Shown here one piece after another: positions 24,401 to 34,780 of a stretch of 64,000 nucleotides of DNA. Location of the stretch: NCBI RefSeq assembly GCF_009905375.1, contig NW_027417468.1, positions 61,370-125,369 of the forward strand. The letters run 5' to 3'. The stretch's first letter is position 1; every line of letters starts with the position of its first letter. The position numbers were made by a program, and so were the translations under genes. Origin of the DNA: Apium graveolens. Lineage: Eukaryota; Streptophyta; Magnoliopsida; Apiales; Apiaceae. Below the pieces are notes generated by a model, which had not been told where the DNA came from, ran no database searches, and saw only the letters and a list, made by a program, of their open reading frames with translations.

Positions 24401-27177
24401 TAGGGTGCAAAATCACTCTAATATGGTGTAAAGTGACATACAAGGTTGATTAGAGCCAAAATGTGGCCAAAAATTAACTCGTGTAAAAGTGGTACCAAGT
24501 GTAGGTAAAAGGATGTCAAGTTGGATGTATATGATGTTTACATGTTAATTGTACTAATATAATGTGTCAAGTTACACTTATAGAGCGCAAAATCACTCTA
24601 ATGAGGTATAAAGTGACTTACAAGGTTAATTGGAGCCAAATGTGGCCAAAAATTGATTCGTATAAAAGTGGTATCAAGAGTTGGTAAAAAGATGTCACAT
24701 CTAATGTATATGATGTTTACATGTTAATTGTACTAATATATGGTGGAAAATGACTCTTATACGGTGCAAAATCACTCTAATATGGTGTACATTTACTTAC
24801 AAGGTTGATTAGAGACAAAATATGGCCCAAAATTGACTCGTAAAAGTGGTACCAAGAGGAGGTAAAAGGATGAAGAATTGGATGTATATGATGTTTACAT
24901 GTTAATTGTACTAATATATGGTGGCAAGTGACTTTTATAGGGTGCAAAATCACTCTAATATGGTGTAAAGTGACTTACAAGATTGATTAGAGCCAAAATG
25001 TGGCCCAAAATTGACTCGAATAAAATTGGTACCAAGAGTTGGTAAAAGGATGTCAAATTGGACGTATACGATGTTTACATGTTAATTGTACTAATATATG
25101 GTGGAAAGTGACTCTTATAGGGTGTAAAATCACTCTAATATGGTGTAAAGTGACTAACAAGGTTGATTAGAACCAAAATGTTGCCCAAAATTGACTCGTA
25201 TAAAGTGGTACCAAGAGGTGGTAAAAGGTAATCAAATTGAATATATAATGTTTACATGTATATTGTACTAATATATGGTGACAAGTGACTCTTATAGGGT
25301 GCAAAATCACTCTAATACGGTGTAAATTTAGTTACAAGGTTGATTAGAGCCAAAATGTGGCCCAAAATTGACTCGTATAAAAGTGGTATCGAGAGGAGGT
25401 AAAAGGATGTCAAATTGGATGTATATGATGTTTAAATGTTAATTGTACTAATATAAGGTGTCAAGTGACACTTATAGAGCGCAAAATCACTCTAATATGG
25501 TGTAAAGTGACTTACAAGATTGACTAGAGCCAAAATGTGGCCCAAAATTGACTCGAATAAAATTGGTACCAAGAGTTGGTAAAAGGATGTCAAATTGGAC
25601 GTATACGATGTTTACATGTTAATTGTACTAATATATGGTGGAAAGTGACACTTTCTGGGTGTAAAATCACTCTAATATGGTGTAAATTTAGTTACAAGGT
25701 TGATTAGAGCCAAAATGTGGCCCAAAATTGACTCGTATAAAAGTGGTATCGAGAGGAGGTAAAAGGATGTCAAATTGGATGTATATGATGTTTACATGTT
25801 AATAGTACTAATATATAGTGGCAAATGACTTTTATAGGGTGCAAAATCACTCTAATATGGTGTAAAGTGACTTACAAGGTTGATTAGAGCCAAAATATGG
25901 CAAAAAATTGACTCGTGTAAAAGTGGTACCAAGTGTAGGTATAAGGATGTCAAATTGGATGTATATGATGTTTACATGTTAATTGTACTAATATAAGGTG
26001 CCAAGTGACACTTATAGAGCGCAAAATCACTCTAATGAGGTGTAAAGTGACTTACAAAGTTAATTGGAGCCAAATGTGGCCAAAAATTGATTCGTATAAA
26101 AGTGGTATAAAGAGTTGGTAAAAAGATGTCACATCTAATGTATATGATGTTTACATGTTAATTGTACTAATATATGGTGGAAAATGACTCTTATATGGTG
26201 CAAAAATCACTCTAATATGGTGTACATTTACTTACAAGGTTGATTAGAGACAAAATGTGGACCAAAATTGACTCGTAAAAGTGGTACCAAGAGGAGGTAA
26301 AAGGATGTCAAATTGGATGTATATGATGTTTACATGTTAATTGTACTAATATATGGTGGCAAGTGACTTTTATAGGGTGCAAAATCACTCTAATATGGTG
26401 TAAAGTGACTTACAAGATTGATTAGAGCCAAAATGTGGCCCAAAATTGACTCGAATAAAATTGGTACCAAGAGTTGGTAAAAGGATGTCAAATTGGACGT
26501 ATACGATGTTTACATGTTAATTGTACTAATATATGGTGGAAAGTGACTCTTATAGGGTGTAAAATCACTCTAATATGGTGTAAAGTGACTATCAAGGTTG
26601 GTTAGAGCCAAAATGTGGCCCAAAATTGACTCGTATAATGTGGTACAAGAGGTGGTAAATGGTAATCAAATTGAATATATAATGTTTACATGTATATTGT
26701 ACTAATATATGTTGATAAGTGACTCTTATGGGGTGCAAAATCATTCTAATATGGTGTAAATTTAGTTACAAGGTTGATTAGAGCCAAAATGTGGCCCAAA
26801 ATTGACTCGTATAAAAGTGGTATCGAGAGGAGGTAAAAGGATGTGAAATTGGATATATATGATGTTTACATGTTAATAGTACTAATATATAGTGGCAAGT
26901 GACTTTTATAGGGTGCAAAATCACTCTAATATGGTGTAAAGTGACATACAAGGTTGATTAGAGCCAAAATGTGGCCAAAAATTGACTCGTGTAAAAGTGG
27001 TACCAAGTGTAGGTAAAAGGATGTCAAATTGGATGTATATGATGTTTACATGTTAATTGTACTAATATAAGGTGTCAAGTGACACTTATAGAGCGCAAAA
27101 TCACTCTAATGAGGTGTAAAGTGACTTACAAGGTTAATTGGAGCCAAATGTGGCCAAAAATTGATTCGTATAAAAGT
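21462..27177. repeat. 14-monomer HOR, ~2,509 bp, two copies plus a partial third
   Basis: Three private variants repeat at the same spacing: AGGATGTGAA at 21821, 24330 and 26839; AAAGTGACAT at 21921 and 24430 (and again near 26937); and AAATGGTAATC at 21640, 24149 and 26657. TTGACTAGAG occurs at 23011 and 25520. The third copy is interrupted at 27177 by the retrotransposon, so this HOR was in place before the insertion. Exact unit edges are arbitrary. Confidence 0.9.
27173..27177. repeat. Target-site duplication, left copy (AAAGT)
   Basis: AAAGT immediately precedes the LTR terminus TGTAATAACC at 27178 and is repeated at 41282-41286 straight after the other terminus. Five bases is the usual staggered cut of Ty3/gypsy integrases. 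Joining 27015-27177 to 41287-41302 gives a normal 179-bp monomer. Confidence 0.95.
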
Positions 27178-28559
27178 TGTAATAACCCCAATTTTTTGAG
27201 AAATTTTGAAACCCTTATGAATAGTGTTTTTGCTGAACGAGAAAACTTTTCATGCCACGCTATGTAGGGGTTCTGTTATGGATATTCTGGGATATTATTA
27301 GTACTCTATGAAGTATATAAGTGTATGTAAAGATTGTCAGAATCCAATTCCGAACACTTTGGTTTTTCCCGGAAATCCACAAGATACGGAGAGAATTGAG
27401 TATAAGGTAACAGGATAAAAAGGATTTAAATTAAAGGATTATAATAGAGGATCATAAAAAGGAATATAATGTATTGAGAAAGGTTAAGGGAACCTAAGTA
27501 ATAAGATCCCGGGTATGATCCTTCAAACGATAAACGAGAACGAAAGTTAAGCGAACCGTATAACAGATCAGCGGTCATTAGGCAAACGATTAGGAAGTTA
27601 ATCAAAGGGATTAGTGGGAATGATGTCATCCAACCAATAGAAAGAGGACAAGGAAGGGAGGATGACATCATGAGGATGACATAAGCATGACATGGGAAGG
27701 AAGGAGGTGTGGTAGCTTTGTAACCACACAATTTCAAGGGCAAGAAGGTAATTGACTAAATCAAATACAAAACAAGTCAACCAAGCCAAGTAAAAATCAT
27801 TTCCATCAAAAATCAAAAGCAACCAAGGCTTGTTCTTGAGAGCTCTCGGCTTTTTAGCATTTTTAAAGGCAAAGAATTTCAAAATCAAAGATCCAAGCTT
27901 CCAAAATTGGTAAGATAATTCCCTAATCATCTTCATGCTTAGTTAGGACTATATCATGAGTTTAAGCCATTAATTCTTTCTCAATCTTCTTCATTTAATC
28001 AAAGAAGAAGACAATGAATAGTGTTTTCAAGTTTTTAACTTGAACTTTTCTTGTTTTTCTTGAAGATCCAAGCATTCTTAAGACTTCTCAAAGCTTCTTA
28101 AGGCTTCCTAGCTCCACCCACCACTTCAAGGAAGGTATACCATCTCCAAACCCTAGATTCCTATATATTATAAGATGATTTTGATTAGTGGGTTGATATT
28201 GTAGCTTGTTGTTATGATTTAGAGTTTGGGATTTGGAATGGTAGTGAAATGGAATGGTAATTGTTGTGGTTTTGATTTAAAGGAACTTAAGTATGATTAA
28301 AGTTAAGTTTAGGCATAAGTATGAATGATTAAATTGAATTGGTTGGGGTTGTTATGATGTGATAAGGATGGATGTTGGTTGTATGTTGGATTTGAGGTTG
28401 GTTTGTGGTTGGTTTTGTATGGTTTAAAATTTGGAAATCGCGTAAACATAGCCGTCGTAACGTCCGATTTTCTTTGGACTGTTTTTGTGCATAACATTAG
28501 AACCCGAGAACCCCCTGCTAGATTATGACCACTGCCATGATTAGATAGCTCATGTTACG

Positions 28560-28660
28560 AGCTTCGTTTTGATATGTAGTTCATTCGATTCCGATGCACG
28601 GTTTAGGAGAAACGACCGTTTCAAGTAACGGCGTTTCGCGAACGAAACTTTTTCCCTCGT
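28560..28660 (+). promoter_or_regulatory. CpG-bearing block conserved with the left LTR
   Basis: Counterpart of 3541-3650 in the minus-strand LTR and also present near 38368-38468 in the 3' LTR. It includes the perfect 6-bp inverted repeat GTTTCG-CGAA-CGAAAC. It lies about 1.4 kb from the LTR start. Between the two LTRs of this element several of the few observed differences fall here and are C/T or G/A changes (for example GGCGTTT/GGCATTT), consistent with deamination of methylated cytosines. Confidence 0.3.
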
Positions 28661-29153
28661 CTTACTTTGAAATGTAGGTTAAAGACCAAAAAGGGTTAAT
28701 TAATGTATGAAACATTTATGGTAAGTGTGTTAGGCAGTTGGTAAGACATTCGCGAAGGAATCGCTTTAAAACTCGTAAAGGTTAAATTATTAAAAATGGT
28801 GGAGCCGAGGGTACCCGAGTGACTTAAGCGAATCGGTGAGCGCAAAACAAGCGTTAGAGTCTAAGTTAGTTAAAGTATAGATTTACAAGTGATTTTGGTT
28901 TAATTCCAACTTACTTGTTGTTTATAGGTTACCAGACTCGTCCCGAGCCTTTCTCACCCCCAAGTCGCTCAGGCAAGTATTCTATCCGTTATACTGTTGT
29001 TGTGATGTATACACTTGTATATGCATTATCTTGCGATAGATGCATGTTGGTTATTTAGCAAATTCTTGCGATATATTGTAGCATGTGATATGGTATATAT
29101 GCATGCCTGTTTCATATTCTTGAAATATATATCTGTTGGTTCAGTTGATAATA

Positions 29154-29199
29154 CCTATGCTAGAGGATAGCGGTAACTTGCATATACCCTTAGTATAGG
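29154..29199 (+). other. Inverted repeat conserved in the LTR family
   Basis: CCTATGCTA (29154-29162) faces TAGTATAGG (29191-29199), one mismatch in nine. The left LTR has the perfect version at 3012-3056. It may be an RNA hairpin in the LTR transcript; there is no evidence beyond conservation. Confidence 0.35.
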
Positions 29200-29256
29200 G
29201 ACCCAAAGGTGAAAATATTTTCTAAAACCGGGAGTCGAGGACCCCGAGTAGATTTT

Positions 29257-29274
29257 GTATATATATGGATATGG

Positions 29275-29310
<36 letters not shown>

Positions 29311-29311
29311 G
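29257..29311. repeat. TA-rich microsatellite
   Basis: Tract of TATATA repeats with interspersed GGATATGG. It differs in length from the copy in the 3' LTR (39066-39123), as expected for slippage. A TATA-box role cannot be separated from simple-repeat character. Confidence 0.85.
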
Positions 29312-29355
29312 GTCATAGTTTTCAAAACTATAAATCGAATAAGGTTTATTCGATA

Positions 29356-29700
29356 ACTTTAACTTTATTTTATTATTGAATATTATTTCGAATATTATTC
29401 GAAGGCGTATGACTCCTTTATATTAAATGAATATTATATGAATATTCAATTGAGGATGTATGACTCACTTTATTTTATTAATGAATATTATTTTGAATAT
29501 TCATTCGGGGACTTATGACTCCTTTTATTTATTTATCTGAATATTATTTGAATATTCATTCGAGGGCTTATGACTCTTTTATTTATTTATCTGAATATTA
29601 TTTGAATATTCATTCGAGGGCTTATGACTCTTTTATATTATTTATTGAATATTATTTGAATATTCATTTGAGGATCTATGACTCCGATTATTTGCTGAAA
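29356..29700 (+). repeat. ~54-bp minisatellite, five to six diverged units
   Basis: GACTC landmarks occur at 29411, 29462, 29517, 29572, 29626 and 29680 (spacings 51, 55, 55, 54 and 54). Units carry GAATATT...AATATTC inverted repeats. It is the homologue of the 11-copy block at 2281-2889. The open frame across 29515-29727 (repeating YYLNIHSRAYDS) is a by-product of a unit length close to a multiple of three. Confidence 0.9.
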
Positions 29701-30174
29701 TATATTCTTTATTTTATTAAAGAATAAGGTGTTAATAATCAAACTTATTTTCGATTATTCAAATAAAGATAATACTTTCATATAAGTATATCTTTGGTTA
29801 TTTAATACTCGTTTCAAGTATAAGTTTTAATACTTCTACTTCAATTATTTTTATAAAGATTATTCTTTATGGGAATATTATTTAAATAATAATATTCAAT
29901 CATTTTCTAAATATTCTGGGACTGATTTACTTCATTAAATCAGCTTTACTCCAAACACTCTATAAAGTATTTTCGAGTCTTCAAAATGATTTTTAAAGTC
30001 AGAGCGGATTCCAAAACTCATTTTTATATTTAAGATCTTCCTTTTTAAGGGGATTTAAATACTCGCTCAAAACCTGGGGGCTCTGTGGTGTATTTTATAT
30101 TCGCAACGAGGTTGCAGTTTTGGTAAATGAATTGATTACTTGCCCAACGTTCGGGAAGTAAGCCCATCTAATTG

Positions 30175-30300
30175 AGTCGGCATAAGCGACAGGCCGGGGT
30201 ACGGTCTATGAATGTGTAAGTGGCTGGGTGGCAGTCCATCAACGCGTAAGAGGCCGGGTGGCGGTCCAGCACAAGGTCCTTATGAGGCCAGGGTGATGAC
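30175..30300 (+). other. GC-rich patch with a ~30-bp imperfect duplication
   Basis: An island of clearly higher G+C within the AT-rich LTR. It contains GTAAGTGGCTGGGTGGCAGT followed about 30 bp later by GTAAGAGGCCGGGTGGCGGT, an imperfect tandem duplication. The 3' LTR has the same at about 39995-40120. An open frame starts at 30212 in both LTRs, but its ends differ between LTRs because of a TA-tract length change, so I do not call it coding. Confidence 0.5.
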
Positions 30301-31065
30301 CGGTGGGGGATTCATCCATCTACTAGTAGAAAAGGTTACTTATTGGTATCTTTGCCTGATCAGCAAGATATCTGGTTTATGCCAAAATTCTTTTCCTTTC
30401 CAAAATTCATTGGATGTTTCAAACTCTGTTCATACCTTACATGACAGAGGTTTTCAGGAAATGTATAAAGAAGATGTATATGTGGATATATATATATATA
30501 TATATATCAGAACTTAATGAAGTATATCCTAACTTTATTTCCTTTAATAATATTTCAAAGATTGAATCTATTCAAATCTTGTCTTGTAGTCTCATCTATG
30601 TGATGAACTTTTGAAACTGATTATAACTTGAACGGTGGTAGTTCAAGTAGTATTGGGAAAGATATAAGTATATTGGGGTATTTGGTAACCTCATCTTTTA
30701 AACGTATATCTAATTAATAATTGTCTTATGAATGACAAAGATTTTCAGAAAAACGTTGAGACAAGGTTAGATATATGAGATCACCTTGCAACGATATTTT
30801 TTTTATACAGTTATACACTGGGACTTTGTGTATATTATGCATGGAAGAGGACTTCCAATATTTTGAAAAGTATATATGTATATATACTGAATATTTTGCG
30901 ACTTCATCGCATTAAGATATCAAACTTGGTTCATTTCTTTTGACCAAGACTTTCATGAGTATTATGAGTAGGCTCATATATTGTAAATCATTATACATAT
31001 TATTTTGGTGGGCTTGCTGCTCACCCTTGCTTTATTTCTTCATCACACAACAACAGTTAGGAAAG

Positions 31066-31167
31066 ATGGCCAGACTCCAGCAGACCCAGCGCAAGCGCGT
31101 GGGAAGCGTCCCGCGTCTTCCCGTTGATGTTGTAGCTGCTATAGCTGCAGAGGTAGATCTATTGTAG
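31066..31167 (+). CDS. Short LTR-encoded open frame (33 codons), uncertain coding status
   Basis: ATG at 31066, stop at 31165-31167; the frame is also open upstream to 30940. The peptide is basic in its first half (RKR) and ends in a hydrophobic VVAAIAAEV stretch. It is identical in the 3' LTR (40888-40989) and aligns in frame with the diverged left LTR (602-748), where about 8 of some 22 codon differences are silent and several replacements are conservative (L/I, V/I, S/N, K/E, L/F). This is suggestive, not proof, of coding. It lies about 300 bp before the LTR end, so it would be near the 5' end of a genomic transcript if R lies upstream. Confidence 0.28.
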   Translation: MARLQQTQRKRVGSVPRLPVDVVAAIAAEVDLL

Positions 31168-31463
31168 ATCAGACCATCTACTTTTGAGAATCAATTATGT
31201 ATAATTATAACTTGTGGCAGATAATGGCAATTAACTGTAAATTTATCAAGTAATCATTTTGGATTGTAATAACTTTTAAATTGTGGATTCAAAGACTTGT
31301 ACTTATTTAAATTTCATCTCTGAGACTATAACGGGTTGTGGTGTGTGTTAGTGTGGGGTCACAGCATAAGATTATTTATTAATAATTAAGTGAAGTGATA
31401 TTGTGGAAAGAAAGACCGTGACGACCCGGATCCCCGACCCCGGATCTGGGGGTGTTACAGAAA

Positions 31464-31475
31464 TGGTATCAGAGC
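31464..31475 (+). other. Primer-binding site, tRNA-iMet type
   Basis: TGGTATCAGAGC, complementary to the 3' end of plant initiator tRNA-Met, four bases after the 5' LTR ends at 31459. It primes minus-strand cDNA synthesis. Matching continues for one more base (C). Confidence 0.96.
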
Positions 31476-31631
31476 CAAGCGTTATAAACCTCAGAGATGA
31501 TGGGACGTTAAGATAATAAGTTAACTAAGATAATAAGAACTCTTGCCAAGTTCATAGTCGGGCTACCTAACGTAGCACTGACAGTTAAAACCCTTATGGG
31601 AACCCTTATAAATATCGTGATAGGAGCGTAG

Positions 31632-31853
31632 TTCGTTATCGTATATGGTAGCGGGACTCCGAACCCTGAGGTTGAGGAGCAACATCGCGATGATATTTTA
31701 TTACTAATTGGAGATCGGATTGTGGATCCGATAAAGTGTCCTAATGCAGGACCGGATGATGTTGATATTGAGGATTTAGCGGTTGAGGATGTTGTCCTAG
31801 AAGGGATAGTTGTCGAGGAGGATCCCATGGAGGATCCTGACAGGATTGGATAA
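31632..31853 (+). pseudogene. Acidic gag-leader-like open frame, 73 codons
   Basis: Open from codon TTC at 31632 (after TAG 31629-31631) to TAA at 31851-31853, with no initiator at the expected place. It is strongly acidic, with several EDxVxE clusters. The homologous frame in the left element (1-179) is also open with the same upstream stop. It sits where a gag N-terminus would start, but what follows is an RT/RNase H fragment rather than gag. Substitutions between the copies are mostly replacements, so it is probably not under protein constraint. Confidence 0.4.
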
Positions 31854-31878
31854 AGGACCACTGATGAATTGATGACCA

Positions 31879-32751
31879 TGGTTTGGTCGACTACCAGAGG
31901 TAGGATTGGCCGGTCACTACCGGAGGTTCGTTCAAGTTGTAAAGATAGTAGCCCCTTTAACGCGGCTTACTCGTAAGACTGAGAAGTTCGAATGGACAGA
32001 GAAATGCGAGAACAGCTTTCAAGAACTGAAGCAGAGGTTGGTGATGGCCCTTATGCTGGCATTGCCGGATGGTAAAGGAGATTTTGTGAAGTGTAGTGAC
32101 GCTTCGCACAAGGGCTTAGGGTGCGTGCTTATGCAGCAAGGTAAGGTAATCGCGTACATGTCAAGACAATTAAGGTAATATGAAATTCGATATCCCCGCC
32201 CATGAGCTTAGGCTCGTGGCAATAGTTTTACCCTAAAGATTGGAGGCACTACTTGTATGGAGAGAAGTGCAAGATTTACACAAACCATAGGAGCTCTAGT
32301 ACCTTTTTACGTAGAAGGAGCTCAACATACGCCAGAGGAGGCGGTTAGAGCTAATCAAGAATTATGATTGGGAGATTCTTTATCATTCGGGGAAAGCCAA
32401 TGTGGTGGCTGATGCCCTTAGTAAAAAAGAGAGACTCAAGATGATAATGACTTTGGGAGGGTTGATAAGAGATTTTGAAAAAAAAAAAATGGAAATAGAT
32501 ATGAAGGTAACCGGAGCCGGTACCGAAAAGTTGTTTGAGATTGCAATACAGCCCGAATTATTGGAAAGGAACATATTGTGCCAGAAAAAGTGATGAATGA
32601 AGGCAGAGAGCCAACAAATAGATATGAGATTAATACCGAGAGAGATGATAAGGGAATAATGAGGTATTCCTATAGAATTTGGGTTCCGAAAGTTCAAGAG
32701 CGTAAGGATGAGAACTTAGATGAGAGCCATAGTTTGAGGAATAAGATTTAG
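31879..32751 (+). pseudogene. RT connection and RNase H fragment, displaced upstream of gag
   Basis: Translation from 31879 begins with a WFGRLPEV-like remnant and then LAGHYRRFV, the start of the Ty3/gypsy RT connection, followed by APLTRLTRK and the RNase H motif SDASHKGLGCVLMQ with its first catalytic Asp (frame open to 32178). After a frameshift come HELRLVAIV and YTNHRSS, where the usual TDH aspartate reads Asn. At 32390-32425 the motif GKANVVADALSK is intact, and the frame continues to 32593. A further segment with GIMRYSYRIWVP, the linker before integrase, ends at a stop at 32749-32751. It lacks the RT fingers and the YxDD site. It lies before gag instead of after it and is less decayed than the rest, so it was probably acquired later, by template switching or recombination with a relative. 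Confidence 0.85.
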
Positions 32752-32924
32752 AGCAAACCCTGAACGTGATAGTCAGGGAGGTCGCCATCAAGATAGAAGG
32801 AACCCATGACATAATGGAGTGGAAAATAAGGATTTTAAATTAAAAGATGACCCCAATTATGGGGAGTAGGATGAAACATTTCATACTAAGGAAACAGAAA
32901 GTCGAGTAAGGAAAGGAGACCCGA
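32752..32924 (+). other. Short degenerate stretch between RNase H fragment and gag
   Basis: About 170 bp with stops in all forward frames and no motif that I recognise. It must contain the downstream junction of the displaced RT/RNase H fragment. Confidence 0.4.
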
Positions 32925-33500
32925 GATGGTACTCCTATACGGCAATTCATGGACCTGTCTAAAAAGAACTTAGACTATTATCCCCAACCACCACCCTGAG
33001 GAGACAGTGCGGTGAGAAATTCTTTCAGGACCTTTAAATCGTTAAGCTCTCAGAGTTCCAAGGAACAGGTTGACCTAGTCGAGGCAAGAGCCTGGCTAAA
33101 GGAAATATAGGAATCATTTGAGATTCTAAATGATTGACGAATCACAAAAGACTGTTTTTATCACTCACCCTCCTAAGAGAGAGACCACCTGCTGGTGAAA
33201 GGCCAAGGAAGGCACGTAGCAAGAGATTATAATAAACTGATTTAAGTCCAGTCAATTGTTTTCAGGAAAGTAATTCCCAAAGATAAGGAGATAGTGTAAA
33301 AGCTTTAGAGTCAGAACAAAGGCAGACGAGTATGATAAATTATGAATCTAAGTTGTAAAAGTTGTCAAGATTCATTTTGAGGACACGAATCCAGAATGAC
33401 GGGATGTTTGAAATCAATGCTTATGTTGTGTTAGTTCATGAAATAATGATAAGGAAGTTGGGTATGAGGAAACCCTAAAGACTCGTAGTAATAGAAATAG
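32925..33500 (+). pseudogene. gag (capsid) remnant
   Basis: Readable pieces in shifting frames follow the order of plant Ty3/gypsy gag: IRQFMDLSKKNLDYYPQPPP near 32940-32995, then FRTFKSL and DLVEARAWLKEI (about 33025-33108), ESFEIL, and further on a weak match to the YEAKFxKLARFV region (about 33340-33385) and to VVxxAMIIE (about 33425-33450). There are several in-frame stops and frameshifts, so no Gag could be made. This is the major homology domain part of gag; no clear zinc knuckle was found downstream. Confidence 0.75.
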
Positions 33501-33954
33501 AAAAGTAAGTAATCGTCAGGATGAGGGTGATTCACCATGAGTTAAAATTGATGGTTGAGGGCATAAGAGATACATATATATTATCCCCTGTAAGTTGGGA
33601 GGATTCGAAGAAACCTTGAGATAGTTCGAAGGATAAATAATGAGACGCGGATAGACTGAGGAGACAAGAAAGTAAGAAATTAAGAAAATTGGATGAAGGA
33701 AGTGACCTTCAAGAATGTGAAGTGTAAGACCGGTGGCTTGATACCCAGGAAGGGAGACGCCAGGTATGAAAGATATCCCAACATTGAGATGACTGTTGAG
33801 ATAAACAACAAAAGTAAATAAGGATTTATTAAGAAGAAGTTCACGTTGAACACGACCAATATCTTCCAGATCATCCATGTGATCATTACCAAATCAGGAA
33901 AGAAAAGCGGATAACCATTTTTATCTTTTGGAGGCCATGTGGATTGACCTTAAC
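33501..33954 (+). other. Degenerate interval expected to hold gag end, protease and RT start
   Basis: By position between gag and RT this should contain the gag zinc knuckle, the aspartic protease and the RT N-terminus. I could not recognise a CCHC motif or a D-(S/T)-G protease site. Antisense open frames here (33516-33892) have no family resemblance and are not called. Confidence 0.35.
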
Positions 33955-34490
33955 TTGAATAAGGATGCTATTGTGAAATTCGGTATAGACTATCGAGGTG
34001 GAAATGATTGAATAAGATACCCTTATCAGGGATATATGACTTTATTTATCCATGGAAGGATGCTTGTACCTTTTTAAAGGTGGAATTAAGGATAGAACAT
34101 CGGTAACTTAAAACGAATCCTAGGGGAATGCATAAAGGTTGGCATTTCACCCTTAATAGGGATAGTATGAGTTTTGACAGTATGAATTGGAAAGGATTAA
34201 GGTAATAATAACCTTTAAGGATCAGTGGAGAAATTTTTCAGAAGTATATAGACAATGGTTCTAGTATCAGTAAATGGTATTTTGATATGCCCTGTATATA
34301 GGGAATACAGGAGGAACGATTGAAGGATAACCTTAGAGGTTTTATAAGGAAAAAGGTAATATTCAAAATTCTCAAGAATAGAAATGTGGATAAAGGAAAT
34401 ATGACATAATTATAATGATGCCAAGTGGGGCTCGTGTTAAACCACGAGAAAGTATGGATCGAACCAGTAATGGTCGAAATTGTTCAGGGC
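33955..34490 (+). pseudogene. Reverse transcriptase core remnant with destroyed active site
   Basis: Pieces match the Ty3/gypsy RT in order: FGIDYRG near 33978-34000 (usually RIDYRGLN), a KVELR segment (about 34079-34093, usually SKIDLRSGYHQL), IHKTAF-like and YEFxxMPF-like positions up to 34190, IFQKYIDN around 34235-34258, then the catalytic region at 34264-34290. There the normal F(V/I)DDILIYS reads VSVNGILIC, so both aspartates of the YxDD box are replaced. EERLKDNLRG follows where EEHLRxxLE is expected, then a GxVLNHEKVWIEP-like piece near 34430-34470. Multiple stops and frameshifts leave no functional enzyme. Confidence 0.75.
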
Positions 34491-34780
34491 AATTAGCACT
34501 TAAAAAAAAAAGTTCTAAGTATGATTGAGAGTCAGTCTTGACAGTGATTAGCCTCTAAAGACTAAGGCAATAACTTATGGAAAAATGGTGATATTTTTTT
34601 TTTCTTTTTTTTTTCCTTTTCCCATCTGATTTTAAGGAAAACATCTTCACTCAAGCAGTGATCGGAAATAAGGTAGAAAATTTATTTGGAGGTGGTTAAA
34701 ATGACATTGACTGTAAGGAAATTTTACTATCAGGAAATGCCAAAGAGGTGGCCGACACTTTAAAGGTAAGAGGATAATTA
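34491..34780 (+). pseudogene. Second, more decayed RNase H end
   Basis: 34733-34765 reads GNAKEVADTLK, aligned to the conserved GKANVVADALS motif that closes the RNase H region and is already present intact at 32390-32425. This copy is in the expected place after RT, so it is the element's own RNase H. The stretch before it includes a T-rich tract (34587-34620) and no further readable motif. Two RNase H ends in one element support a chimeric origin. Confidence 0.6.

Larger units (their letters stand above)
4988..27177. repeat. Left block of ~179-bp satellite with higher-order repeats
   Basis: About 124 head-to-tail monomers of 178-180 bp, phased here to begin at AAAAGG (first start 4989, then 5169, 5349, 5527, 5707, 5886, 6064, 6244, 6423). 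Shared features are GATGTTTACATG near base 30, TAGGGTGCAAAATCACTC in the middle, GATTAGAGCC, and a junction resembling AGTGGTACCAAGAGG. Several classes are distinguishable: A (GTGTCAAGTGACACTTATAG), B (GGACGTATACGATG), C (GGTAATCAAATTGAATATA), D (TTAATAGTACTAATATATAG), E (AGATGTCACATCTAATG) and F (D-like, with TTAATTGTACTAATATATGG). The block is about two-thirds A+T and has no credible ORF. I do not recognise it as a named satellite. Confidence 0.97.
27178..31459 (+). mobile_element. 5' LTR, 4,282 bp
   Basis: Starts TGTAATAACCCC and ends GGGGGTGTTACA; these termini form an imperfect inverted repeat matching at 10 of 12 positions. The body is AT-rich. In order it holds a CpG-bearing conserved block (about 28560-28660), an inverted repeat (29154-29199), a TA microsatellite (29257-29311), a minisatellite (29356-29700), a GC-rich patch (30175-30300) and a short open frame (31066-31167). 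Open frames at 27426-27936 and 28309-28497 show no family resemblance. U3, R and U5 limits cannot be placed from sequence alone. Confidence 0.95.

Noticed and set aside
27426..27936. Overlapping minus-strand frames of 105 and 112 codons in the LTR, repeated at 37234-37744
   Set aside because: The repeat is only the second LTR. The translations show no domain, no similarity to retrotransposon proteins and the two frames overlap each other.
29515..29727. Repetitive 70-codon frame across the LTR minisatellite
   Set aside because: A unit length near a multiple of three keeps one frame open; no protein resemblance, and the left LTR units of 55/56 bp do not keep it.
30212..30517. Plus-strand frame of 101 codons (134 in the 3' LTR)
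   Set aside because: It crosses the GC-rich duplication and a TA microsatellite, and its end shifts with TA-tract length between the two LTRs.
31508..31879. Minus-strand frame of 123 codons rich in Ser and Thr
   Set aside because: It is the antisense shadow of the acidic leader; composition follows from the complementary codons and no motif is present.
34587..34620. T-rich tract as a possible terminator or second polypurine tract
   Set aside because: It is a simple T-rich run inside decayed pol sequence, far from the 3' LTR, and the true PPT sits at 36973-36985.
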